Shown piece by piece: positions 45,374 through 56,370 of a stretch of DNA of 64,000 nt. A model generated the notes under the pieces. That model made no database searches and was not told the origin of the DNA. It saw nothing but the letters and a program-made list of their open reading frames with translations. The stretch lies in contig JAKUCV010005600.1 in the NCBI GenBank assembly GCA_028386065.3, forward strand, positions 199,658 to 263,657, given 5' to 3'. The stretch is from Turnera subulata (Eukaryota > Streptophyta > Magnoliopsida > Malpighiales > Passifloraceae). How positions within the stretch are numbered: position 1 is the first letter of the stretch; the number at the start of each line of letters is the position of its first letter. Made by a program: the position numbers and the translations under genes.

Positions 45374-46550
45374 AGTACCTCTTCTCTGTATTGTAAAACT
45401 GTTATGAAATAAATAAAACAAGCTTTCTTTTTAAAACAAAACTCTTGTTAAATTATGAAAACTCATGGTAACAGAAAGATAAAAACATTTCAAGGCAGAA
45501 CAAAAACCAACAATAAGGACGTAAAATCAAACATAAAGAAATTAAAAACAAAACTCGTTTAACAAAACCAAAACATAAAGAAGTTGAAAACAAAACATGT
45601 TTTCATGATCAACGCTCATATCGGTCGTAAACATCCTCGATCCCGAGAAACGTGACATGCAGGGCTAACGGTGACGTCAATTTCCCTCGTGAAAGGACGT
45701 CCGTTAACTCGCAAGGCGATGATCACGAGGACGTCCTGTGTCCCTCGAAAGAAATGTTATCCACTTGTTCACAAATTTTGCATGAGCCAAAAACGTCTGT
45801 CAAGTCTCGTATCCCTCCATGATGTCTGAACAGGTGTAAGCTTGTCACATATGCACTCTACTCGAGGTATGGTCCCATCAGTCTAGCCACAACGGTCACG
45901 AATGCATGCGATAAAAGTTGCAGGAAAAAGTCATAAAAAGAATAAAGCAAGGTAACCAAACGTGAAGGAAAAAGGTATGATGAAAACGAGCTGAAAAACA
46001 CTTACATTTGTAGCCCGAAAAACGTTTAAAGTAACGAAGCAAAATTTCAAACCATGGCAAAATTTTCAAAAAGCAAAATCCAATCAATGATGAAATTTTG
46101 AAAAAGCAAAACCTCGAAGATCGAAAATGGTTTAAAGTTTTGTGAAAAGAATCTACTTTTCCTATCCCCAAAAAAATATTTTATTTTATTTTTCTTTTTC
46201 TTTACCTTCTTTTCTTTTTCTTTTTTTTTCTTTCTCTCCCTTTTTTCTTTTACTTTACCCTTTTTTTTCCTTTTCTTTTCTATTTCCCTCTTCTTCTTTT
46301 TCTTCTCTTTTTTTTTCTCTTCCTTTTTTTTTACTGTTTCTCTTTTTCTTTCTTCTTCTTTTTTTTTCTCTTCTTTCCTTTTTTTTTTGAGAACAGGTGG
46401 GGTCTATACTTTGAAAAACAGGTAAACATTTTTCTATAAAAGGCAAAACAACGAAAAGCAAAAACCACAAGGCATCCAAGAGAAAACAAAACATTCAGGC
46501 AAAGAAAACACCACGTTCAGACCCTAAAACACCAACGCGTCCAAAACACA
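45374..46550. other. Internal non-coding part of the pol-less element
   Basis: No convincing ORF. A CT-rich tract of about 230 bp runs at 46160-46390 just upstream of ORF B. Frames through it are low-complexity Phe/Ser/Leu and are not counted as genes. Confidence 0.6.
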
Positions 46551-47162
46551 ATGCCTGCTCCATCATCCGTCTTTTTCGTCGAAGGTGCCTCCCTCGGAAG
46601 AAGAAACCGACTGGCCTACAGCATGATCAACGAGCGTCAAGAGGAACTACCGAACGAGCTCGGCAGGATGCCTCGTCTGGTCTTCGTCGACGAACTCTAC
46701 TCGTCGAGGTTCTTTGTCACTCCCATGGAAGAGACGTTCTTCCTAGAGGACCAAGGTACTCTGAGGACCTCTTTCTACGGCTCGGCCAATTCCGTCATGT
46801 TTTTCATTTCTGAAAGACTTCAGGAATTCAACCTAGAGCCCACTTGCCATTTCCTGGACCAAGGCACCTACTACCAGCTCTCGATGACTGCCCAAAGCAT
46901 GCCCAGAGTCACTCGGTTACCTCCAACTTGCCCAAAGGCCCGACTACTGGTGTGGAATTGCAGAGGAATCGCTAGGCGTTCCCAGGAGTTCTCGCGTACC
47001 CTGAGGGACCTGAAGAACCAGTACAAGCCTAACATGGTCCTTCTCATGGAGACCCAGTGGCAGCCTGAAGACGATCACAGTGTCATCCCACTCCGGTTCC
47101 CTCCAGCAAACCGGTTCGAGCTTCCTGGCCAGAACAACGCGGGCGGCATGTGGTTCTCGTAG
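46551..47162 (+). CDS. Antisense ORF B: unknown N-terminus fused to part of a LINE-type endonuclease
   Basis: 203 residues. The first 130 (FVEGASLGRRNRLAY, RMPRLVFVDELYSSRF, EDQGTLRTSFYGSANSVMFF) match nothing I recognise. From 131 the protein reads RLLVWNCRGIARRSQEF, then LKNQYKPNMVLLMETQ and QNNAGGMWFS. This is the start of the endonuclease/exonuclease/phosphatase fold of plant LINE ORF2, with the catalytic Asn (136) and Glu (167). A TAG at 47160-47162 replaces what is usually Trp. The frame runs on for 23 residues in the same family pattern to a TGA at 47232-47234. The rest of the endonuclease and any reverse transcriptase are missing, so it cannot be a working nuclease. It lies antisense to the LTRs. 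Confidence 0.6.
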   Translation: MPAPSSVFFVEGASLGRRNRLAYSMINERQEELPNELGRMPRLVFVDELYSSRFFVTPMEETFFLEDQGTLRTSFYGSANSVMFFISERLQEFNLEPTCHFLDQGTYYQLSMTAQSMPRVTRLPPTCPKARLLVWNCRGIARRSQEFSRTLRDLKNQYKPNMVLLMETQWQPEDDHSVIPLRFPPANRFELPGQNNAGGMWFS

Positions 47163-47483
47163 AACGACAGCATCAGGGTGAACATTAACAATGACCCCAA
47201 TAGCTTCAGGGTCAATGTTGTACCGAGAAGATGAATGTTTTAAATAATAATGATAATGTAATATTAATGTTTGTAATAATAATAGTAGTAATATTAATAA
47301 TATTTATGTTTCTGCATATTTATGGCATCAATTACCTCTTATGTGTATGTTCTGTGGCAAGCTGGCGTCCCTCGACTGGATCCATCACGTACTAACTAAA
47401 TGATATAAAATAATAAACAAATGGAGCGAACTATGCAAACAAGAACAACAAACATACAAGGACTACCCAACAAGATCTAACGC

Positions 47484-47501
47484 CCTCTCCGCTACCAAAA
47501 A
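47484..47501 (-). other. Primer-binding site of the pol-less element
   Basis: TTTTTGGTAGCGGAGAGG on the minus strand follows the LTR end directly. It shares TGGTAGCGGAG with the primer site of the gypsy element at 17742. Confidence 0.6.
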
Positions 47502-50500
47502 TGAAGCGCCCCGACCCGTATTTACCATACATAGTAAACTCGTCCCGGCACTGTAACGACCCGATCAAACAAGCCCAGCATACAGTGTATACAACAGAAA
47601 CTCTGGCTCAACAGCCCAAAATATAAACATCACAACCGGCCCAAGGCCAACAATAACAACAATCAGCACAGCGAAAGACTTAATAACTCACAAAGACACT
47701 GTATGCAACACAGATGCAAACTAATGGATCCGAGTCCTGTTCGAGGGATAACGCCGCAGCCTGTCTGGAATGCATCAAACCTGAACCACAAATAACTCAA
47801 CCTACGGGATGAAAGGCCGCAGGTGAGGGGTGAGTCCGAAGTGTTCACAACCATGGATAGACAATCAATATGCAACACTATAATATACTTAAGGTCGAAA
47901 ACAGGCACAACAGCCAAAATATACTAACCAAAAGACTCGACCCAAAACTGGTCCAAGACCAAAAAGACTTAAACAAAAATCCAATTTCCAATTTTATCTT
48001 TCCGGGCCCCGTCACGGATAAGCTAGGGTCGTACCAGGTTATCAACCTGTTCCTGGTGCCAGATCAAAAAGAACCCGGGATCAACATCCCAATAACAAAC
48101 TCAGGGATCAACATCCCAATCAAACTGGCATCAACATGCCCTTCACAAGTAACCCAGATCATGGCCACCACAAAACAGTCTCAAACCATCCGGTCGTACC
48201 TCTACTTACCACATGACAATTATATCATCATCATCCAAAACCAAATCTCAGGAATCAACATCCCTAACCAAAACACCGGGATAGACATCCCAATCCAAAA
48301 CCAAGGATAGACATCCTTATTACAATTATTAAATCCATTATTCTTATACCAAAAGACACAGGGATAAATATCCAAAAACTCAATGCACAGGGATAAACAT
48401 CCCAAAATCAAATCATGGGGATAAACATCCCAAAATCAATTAAGGCACTAGGATAAACATCCCGAAATCAAACCACAGCAAATGCAACACCCAACAGTGC
48501 AACAATCATCAAACACAACAACCAAGTAATATAGACACATATCGAAGGAAATCCATCCTCACCTTAGCCGATTACTCAACTCTGAAAACATCAACCGGTC
48601 CAAAGCCGGTTCCGCGGGGAACTGCCCGATATCAAACCTATATAACAAAACACATATGCTCACATAAGATGCACATAATAGGTATGCCATGATGCCATAA
48701 TCTGTAAATCAAACTCATCGGTAAAACATCTTGATTATATATCATAAAATTATCCTTTTATCGTAATTAAACCTTTTTCCAAAAATTAATATATCATTTG
48801 TATATAAGGCTACAAAAATATATTTCCATAACTATTAAATAAAATTTTCATAAAGTAATATACTTTTTCCAAAATATTAACACCGTAATTTTTCTAGAAA
48901 TTATAACATATATATATATATATATTCCAAAATATTTCCATAAAACTATTTACCATAATATAATTATCAAATATTATTATTTATCAATATATATATAAAA
49001 TAATCATATGCTATATTTATTTTTTTCCAAAAAATATATATTCATAAAAGCTTACTCTGAAAATAATTACAATTTAATAAATATACATTTTTATTTTCTA
49101 AAGACAAAATACTTTTCCAACAATTATAAATCAACATAGTTATATATATTTCAGAAATATACCTATATATATTTTTCCAAGAATAACAACATATTTATAG
49201 AATACTCCAGAAATATATTCAAGGTATACATCTTTTTTTCTAAATGAACATAATACTAATTTTTCAAAACAAAATATAATTATCTTTAATTTTCCAAGAA
49301 TCAAAGTATATATATATATATTTATATTTTTTTCAAAACCATAATTAAAACTTACCATAATTTTTTTCAAATATATATATAATTTTCAAAAATAATTACC
49401 AATTAATGAGTACATATATATATATATTTCTTTTTTAAAAAAAAACTGGGCTAAACAGGACCAAGCTCAGGCTTGCACTGTGCCAAGCCCAGCCAACCCA
49501 ACGTCCAACCTGAAAACCCAAAACAAAACACTGTATAGGACCCGTCCAAGGAAACGGGTCGGTTCTCAAAACCCGTCGCTCACCTCGGGTTGCAGCGGCA
49601 GCTGCGCGACGACAAGCGTGAGGAGGAAAGGCGAGCTCAGCTGCGACGCCGAGGCGGCACGAGCGGCATGTTGGCGGCAGAAAGCTGGCGTGAAGCTGTC
49701 GGAAGCAGGTGCAGGCACGGAGGAAGCAAGATCCGCGGTTTTTCGTCGGGTCAACGCCTCCTGACGGCGCGTCGGCTAGCGGAAAAGCTCGGAGATGGCG
49801 TCGTTCGGTCGGCGACGGCGTGGAGATGATGCTGGTGGCGGCGGTGACTCGAGAAGCGTTAGGGAACGCTTCGTGATGAACAGTGATCAGAGGAGGAGGA
49901 AGGGTGGCAACTGTGCTCTTCTCGGTTTTTCTCTTTTTCTCTTATTTTTCTTTTTCTTCTTTTTTTTCCTATTTTTCTTTTCTTTTTCTTTCATTTTTTT
50001 CCTTCCGTTTTCACTCTCTCTGTTTCCTTTTTTTTATTTCCTTATTTTCTCTTTTTCTTCCTTTTTATTTTCCTCCCCCCTCCCTTTTTTTTTTCTTTCT
50101 CCTCTTTTTTTTTTCCTCTTTTCCTCTCCTTCCCTTTTTTTCTTCCTTCCTTCCTTCTGATCAGCTTTTATACAGGTTTTTTTTTTACTGTGTGACCTGT
50201 GAAGGCTGCGCCGCCTTCAATAATGTAGCTTGTCTGCGTATGAGGCGAGTCCAGTCCGGACCAGAAAATATCTGATACCCCCTTAGTTATTTTCCGGTGT
50301 GATTTTTCTGAGGATTCCGGGACCCGAAAAATACCAACTTTGGTCCGTAGAATCCACGGAAAAATCACGAGCGTGGGGAAAACATCGGTTACGAAAAATG
50401 ACGCTCGATTTACCTTGAATTAATTACCCAAGATTAATTCTTTCGATAAATCACTGTAAAAAGACTTTTACAGTCCCGGTAAAAATCCAAATTTTTACCC

Positions 50501-50511
50501 GGGCTGTTACA
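47502..50511 (-). repeat. 5' LTR of the pol-less element (right)
   Basis: 3,010-bp direct repeat of the left LTR. Scattered substitutions are visible (about nine in the first 105 bases, fewer elsewhere), so the insertion is of moderate age. Confidence 0.92.
48077..48463. repeat. Array of GGGAT-NNNN-ATCCC hairpin motifs, right LTR
   Basis: Motifs start at 48077, 48104, 48127, 48251, 48278, 48304, 48361, 48390, 48418 and 48450. The copy at 48304 reads AAGGAT-AGAC-ATCCTT, with both arms changed together and the stem one pair longer. The left LTR lacks this copy and the one at 48104, but has one more GGGATAAACATCCC copy, so copies are gained and lost between the LTRs. Confidence 0.88.
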
Positions 50512-50683
50512 TACCACGTGCATGGCACGTGAAAAAAAAAACTAGTTTTCCTAAAAAAAACTAAAAACATGTTTGGCTAGACAAGATGGTTTACGCTCTT
50601 CTAAGGGTCAAGTGGAAACAAAAACTAAATTTAAAGAAACCATAAAAAGTGGTTTTTGTGTTTTGGTTTCCGGTTTACAATCA

Positions 50684-51296
50684 ACCCTAAACCCTAGAAT
50701 CCAAAAACTTTATACTCAAAATTAAACCCTAATCCTTGAATCCTGAACCCTAAAACTTTTAAAATTTTAGACCCAAAATTTTAAACTCTAAACCCTAAAA
50801 TCCTACACCCAAACTCTAAACCTAAACACTAAACTCTAATCTTTAAACCCATACTAAAACCTTAAACCTTAAACCCTAAATCCTAAACTTCAAACCCTAA
50901 AATTTAACCCTAAAATATTAAAGCATTAAACCTTAAATCCTAAAACCTTTAAATACTAAAACCTTAAAACTTAAACCCTAAAATTCTAAACTCTAAACCC
51001 TAAACTTTAAACTTAAATCATAAAATACTTAAACGTTAAACCTTAAATCATAAAATTCTAAATCCAAAATCCCTAAATCTTAAACCCTAAACTCTTAATC
51101 CTAAACCTTTAAATCATATACCCTAAACCATAAATCTTAAAACTTTGAACTTTAAAATCCTAAAACCTTAAACCCTAAAACTCTAAACATTAAACCCTCA
51201 AACCCTAAACCTTAAATCCTAAAATTTTAAATCCTAAAATTCTAAACCTGAAACCCTAAATTTTAAAACTTTGAACCCTAAATCCTAAACGTTAAA
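50684..51296. repeat. Degenerate interstitial telomere-like repeat
   Basis: About 600 bp of imperfect CCCTAAA units (AACCCTAAA, ACCTTAAATCC and similar), the plant telomere repeat in CCCTAAA orientation. It starts about 140 bp after the Helitron end. It is too degenerate to be a recent telomere. Confidence 0.85.
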
Positions 51297-51763
51297 CTAC
51301 ATCTGAAGAAAGAGCAGTTATCGATATTAATTCTAGACAATTTCGGCAAATAAGTCAGACTCGAGATATAGTAGCAGAGTAGTCGTGGGATCGATATATT
51401 CAACATTGATATTATTTATTTTTGGTACATGAATATTATTAAATATTTTTATAAATTTTAAAATTTAGTCAATTTGACATTACTTTCATAATAAATATTT
51501 TTTTGAATTTTTATGTATAAATTACATTTATGTTATTTTAAATAATAAAGTAATTATATTATGTTATTAGTTTCAAAATTTTACATCCGTAAACTACATA
51601 GCATGCTAGTTCAAAGTCTTGAGGGATACTAGACAAAGTCGTTGCACTAAGTTCCTACTACACCCTATTGAACAAATCAATTATTTAAGAAATTGCTAAT
51701 AAAATGCTCCACTTACGACAATATATAGTATATTAGTTCAAAGTTTTAAGGGAAATTAATCAT

Positions 51764-53170
51764 GTTGTTTTTTGTGAAGATTATATTAAATTGTAGAAGA
51801 AGTTCACGAGCTACAGTAGTTCATACTACATCACTTAACAAAATAGCCATGTAGAAATCAAGGGTAGCTTTTTCAACTAACATATTTGCTACAAAGTTAG
51901 TTTCACGATAATAGTAATGAAAGCTGACCGTTCACTCTTGAGCTAACAAGGAGCGAATGCACTCCATCCAACAGAGGTAGATGTTCCAGTTTACTAGATG
52001 GTTCGTTGCTTAGGATTCAAGCCCTTCTTAGTTGTTTATTTCCAAGATCAAATGGGTTATACTTATGTTCCATGCAACATACAGAACATCATCATAAATA
52101 GTCCACAACTCCGCTTGGAGGCTTGTGCAAGAGCGGAAGCTTGTGCAAGGGTGTAATCCATGAATGAAACTTTTGCACCGTCTTCTTTTTGGGTCGCGAA
52201 TCAGGGCATCGACACCTGCATGGTTATTGCAGGAGTTCATGGCACCATCAGTTTTGACTTTGTACCATCCTAGTGGAGGTGGAGTCCAGCCTACATCCAC
52301 TGATATTGTAGGATCTAAAAGCGGGTGGCAATCTGCTGTAAATTATCCTGCAACTGAGAGTAGGTAGAGTGAAATATGCGGCTGAGAATGTCTGCAGTTG
52401 TTGGTATTGGGATGTCCATACGAATGACGAACTCATTTATGGTCTTTCAGAACTGCCAACAGCACTCTCGAACAATAAGCTCCAAAGGCAACGTGAGTTG
52501 GCATTGTACTCAGATCCAGTAAATTTTTGCACCCATTCTGCAACATTATTACTTGCAAAGAAAACAAGAGACGCATTATATGTAAGTAAATGATTCCAAA
52601 TATTCCTAGAGGTGTCACCATGACATAGCGCATGAGAGGAGTTTTGATAGCGCCATGACAGCAGATCTCATCAGTAGTCATATGGCGTCTCACACAGTTG
52701 GAACTTGTTAGAATGGCATCATGGCAAAGCTGCCACGGTAGGGTTTAACTCATGGCAATCCTTTCCATTTCCCTATTAATTACCAATTAACGAGGTGGTT
52801 TAGACCCTGGCTCCTATAACAAGATTATAGGCCGACTTGGTGGAGCATTCTCCTGAGCTTGTGTGCTCCTAAAATAGAAAATCCTCACTCCATCTGAAGG
52901 GGGGACTGGTGATAACTAAATAAGCCCTAGGACATCTGTCAGTAGGTATTAACGTAAAACACTGATGTTTCATGTACCATCCCGACATATGTAGAAACGA
53001 ATATCTGTGTGAAGTAACTCTTGGAGAACATTGGTGGTGGCATGTGCTAATGGGCCTCCTTTGCACCCTAGCCATTTGTCCATCCAAAATTTGACATTCT
53101 TACCATTCCCAATCAACCATTTAGTTCCTTCTGAATAATCGGCCATGCCATACAAAACCCTCTCCAGACT
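51764..53170 (-). pseudogene. LINE 3' remnant with RNase H-like domain
   Basis: The minus-strand pieces are EGTKWLIGNGKNVKFWMDKW (about 53130), typical of the region after a plant LINE reverse transcriptase, and, at 52300-52028, PPPLGWYKVKTDGAMN with LQAELWTIYDDVLYVAWN, the plant RNase H-like (RVT_3) domain. A T6 tract near 51764 may be what is left of the poly(A) tail. Stops and frame changes throughout. No reverse transcriptase core remains. Confidence 0.75.
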
Positions 53171-53218
53171 TGAGAATAACTATAACAAGAGAGTATCAGA
53201 ACCCTTTCCATATTTTGT

Positions 53219-53672
53219 CAAGGTTTTGAAAACTGGACTGGCCATGGAATCAGAAAAGGTAAAGACTCAAAAATTAGGGTCTAACTAGGCCCGACTGGGT
53301 CCAACCATAAATCAATATTTTATTATATATAGATGATTAGTAATAAAAAATAAAAATATGTGTATATTATGATACCTTAAAGTGTAAATTATTTTTATAA
53401 TATTAAAATTTATAAAGGTAATAGTGATAAATTAATTTAACAAACATTAAATACATGTTATTTGAAATTTTAGGAAAAAAAAAGAAAATTTCAAAGCTGT
53501 TGAACTGGGAAAACCGGGTCCGGTTTGAAAGGTTCAACTAAAACGGGAAAACCGTCCGATCTAACTTGATCCTCAAAAGCCTCATTTTTAAGGTTCTTGA
53601 AAACTGGATCAACCATCGGTTCACAACTAATCCGGTTGAATCGGCCGGTCCAGTCCGATTTTCACAACATTG
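53219..53672. mobile_element. hAT-type MITE (454 bp), second copy
   Basis: It starts CAAGGTTTTGAAAACTGG and ends GATTTTCACAACATTG, flanked by the 8-bp target duplication TATTTTGT at 53211-53218 and 53673-53680. Same family and almost the same length as 10727-11184, with a diverged AT-rich middle. Confidence 0.85.
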
Positions 53673-53680
53673 TATTTTGT

Positions 53681-54651
53681 TATACAATCATGATTTGTCA
53701 GACAGAATCATTGCACTAATTGTTCCAGAATTGTTGTTAATTGTCTACATCCCTCATAAAAAAATATAATAGAAATATAATAGAAGTAGAATAATTATGT
53801 AAAATTGACTTTTGACAAAATAAAAAAAATGGAAAATTAACTTTTGTCAAAATTTAGGAAAATGTAAAAAGCTTGAGGTGCAATGCAATTGGAATATATT
53901 ATGAAGGTTTTTAAACCTGGTTCTCGAAAAAGAAACACAAAGTTATTAAATCTGGCTTGTTCACCAACAAAGTGACAAGTAGTCAATAGTAGTTCACCCA
54001 ATTATCCAATTTTGTAAGAGTAGATTTTTATGGTAACAGGCCAGCTAGAGTTGGGTGTAAATCCAAAATTTTAGATTAATAACTCAAACCAAATTAAGGT
54101 ATAAGGGCCTACTTTAATTATGAAAAGACCACACTCTTGGCGTATGCCATCTTTTTTCTTCTTCTCTTTCCTTTAGGTCTTTCTTCTTCTATCCCCATCC
54201 TTCCAAATCACTTGAACCTTGCATTGTTCAAAATTTAAATTTGGGAGGCAACTTGCTTCTTGTTCAGATCAAATCTATAAATACCTAATGATGATAATCT
54301 CAATTTTTATCGCATGTATTTTTTTTAGTGTGAGAAGCAACTGTCACATTTTAGGAGCAATCTTAAAATAGTAAGTAGTTAGAAGAAGCAAAAGAGGAAG
54401 AGAGAGAGAGAGAAAAGAAAAAGAAGGATTCAACTAAAAAAACCTAGGTTGTCAAAACTATCATTATAAGCAAATTTCAAGAAAAAATTGGAGGAATTGC
54501 AATGGTCTTACTTAACACCCAATCTCTTAGATAGAACTTGCAACTTCGCACTTCAACTAAATTAGTTTTCTTTTTTCCGTTATATCCCATGAAAAGTCGA
54601 CTTAATATCAACTAGATTTGTCACAAAAAGTTGTTTTTTTAAGGGAGCAGA
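53681..54651. other. Non-coding stretch
   Basis: AT-rich, with a purine-rich patch at 54380-54430. No gene, RNA or clear element was seen. Confidence 0.6.
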
Positions 54652-56280
54652 TGAAACGACCTGCCGTTAGACATGATAAATGCGTTCAAGTCACTAATCT
54701 TTACTGAAAAAATAGTATACATAATAGAAATTCATTTGAATCAGCACTACATCAAATAATCGTCAGCCAAGCACGGGGACCTACAATGACTACGCAGCGG
54801 AAGCATAAGGAATATACAACAACTGCTCAAGATAACTCAATGCAAATCGATGGATCTGAGTTCGTCTGAGGGGTACTGCAGCACCCTGGATGCATTCCTG
54901 CATAACGAATAACTGTAGTGATGCAAGCGAGGGGTGAGTCCGAAGTGCTCATAGGTACATAGTACTCAAAGGTAAACAACAATATACAAACAACCATAAC
55001 ACAATAAGGCAAATAAGAAATACCAGCCAGAAGCATGATACAATAACAAGTAAGGGAGTCTTCTCATTTATACACATGAAAAGACCACTTTTTATACTCA
55101 CTGACTCACTAACTAACTAACAGACTAATTGAGTAACTGATAGACTTTTCAATTTTATAATGAAGGCCCTAATTACGCGATAAGTATTGCTTTTACCTGG
55201 TAGCCAAGCTAGCTAGTCTGGGGATGCTCCTTGTAAAACAAAAAGGGTGCCTGCGTGCTAAATCTCATATAAACTGTAGAGAAGGCGCCTACCAGCCTGC
55301 CCCTTCAAATATAAACTATCGAGAAGGCACTTAACAGCCTGATCTTTCTCGACGGAAGGCGCCTAACAACCTGTCCCTTCCAAACACAAATAAATCAAAA
55401 TTCGCCTACCAGCTTGTCCCTTCCGTGAACACACACAAAAGGACAAGCTACACACAAGATACACACTAGGAGGCGCGGTACTTCACACGACCCTCCCGGG
55501 ACTACCACCCGGCAGTACTGGCACCTATCATCATGACTATTTGTAAGTCCATCTCAATTTTCTCATTTTTATTATCCATTACCATAGTCTAAAAAGACTT
55601 GCCATGACTCATTTCACCGAGCAGGCACTTAGCCTCTAAGCTCCTCTGGGAATCTAATCATTTAATCTCAGTTCACTTTCTCGCCATAATCCTCTTATAC
55701 TGATGGGACAATTAAATACAAAACTCTACACAAAAACAATAATTATAGGATCAATCACTGGCATCACAATAGCATTCACAACCACAATGAAGTTATTAAT
55801 CACATAAACAAGCAAAACAAAATAGCCTAGGTATCACGGGCAGCATACCAAGGTTTACCCATCCTCATTTTGGACATTGCAATCCTCTAAGAAACTGTCA
55901 GTGGGTTCCGCTCCTTCGTTATTAGCTCGTATATTGACAACAACAACATTCATTCAAGATGCACAAACAACATGATATGCATGATATATACAACCATCTA
56001 CTATACAGTTGTTCCGAGCATATAGAGGTGTCCGTATTGTTTAAACAAAATCATTACCTCATAATATTGTCATAAAAATTATACTGGTATGAAATACTTT
56101 ATAAAATTACTCCAGTTGCTTTATAAAATAATATAAGAAAAAAATAATTACATATAATTATCAAAATATCATTTATATAAAAATTAAGTATATCAAAATA
56201 ATTTAGTAAACTAAATCCATATTATATTTACAATTTGTATATATCTATATAACTATTGTATATAAAAAAATGGTTAAAAA
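54652..56280 (-). repeat. LTR fragment related to the 41791-50511 element
   Basis: It starts TGAAACGACCTGCC. The stretch CAGCGGAAG...AATCGATGGATCTGAG...GAGGGGTGAGTCCGAAGTGC (54795-54950) parallels 41960-42140 of the pol-less element, and an AT-rich part follows as in that LTR. The other LTR end was not found, so it is partial. The repeat at the matching internal place is different (see 55281). Confidence 0.65.
55281..55435. repeat. Short repeats of GAAGGCGCCTAMCARCCTG type in the LTR fragment
   Basis: Four imperfect copies start near 55281, 55323, 55354 and 55402. Each has the pattern AAGGCGCCTA-CARCCTG-CCCTTC, including the palindrome AGGCGCCT and possible GGAAGG/CCTTCC pairing. They lie about 340 bp after the GGTGAGTCCGAAGTGCTC landmark, as the GGGAT hairpins do (about 250 bp) in the related LTRs. 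Confidence 0.7.
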
Positions 56281-56370
56281 TTTTTTCATATCCCACGGCG
56301 CGATGCTCACACTTGGGTAGGAATGACATTGAAACGTTGCATAATGAGAGTGATGAGATTGTCGTAAGGT

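Larger units (their letters stand above)
41791..50511 (-). mobile_element. Large non-autonomous LTR element (pol-less, 3 kb LTRs) with antisense ORFs
   Basis: Total 8,721 bp: left LTR 41791-44812, right LTR 47502-50511, internal 2,689 bp, target duplication TACCA at 41786-41790 and 50512-50516. Minus orientation is supported by the primer site TTTTTGGTAGCGGAGAGG next to the right LTR and the purine-rich AAGGTGGGTAGAC next to the left LTR. The minus-strand LTR start TGTAACAGCCCGG is of the kind seen in gypsy/Tekay-like elements. There is no gag, protease, reverse transcriptase or integrase. The two sizeable ORFs run on the plus strand, antisense to the element. Confidence 0.9.
39088..50545 (+). 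mobile_element. Non-autonomous Helitron split by an LTR element
   Basis: It starts TCTATATTATATATAAAAG after an A and ends CTAG before a T, the A/T insertion rule of Helitrons. Just before the end is a hairpin CACGTG-CATGG-CACGTG (about 50515-50531) followed by an A tract, the typical Helitron 3' signature. The LTR element 41791-50511 sits between the body and this 3' end. Without it the Helitron is about 2.7 kb. No Rep/helicase frame is present. Confidence 0.75.
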
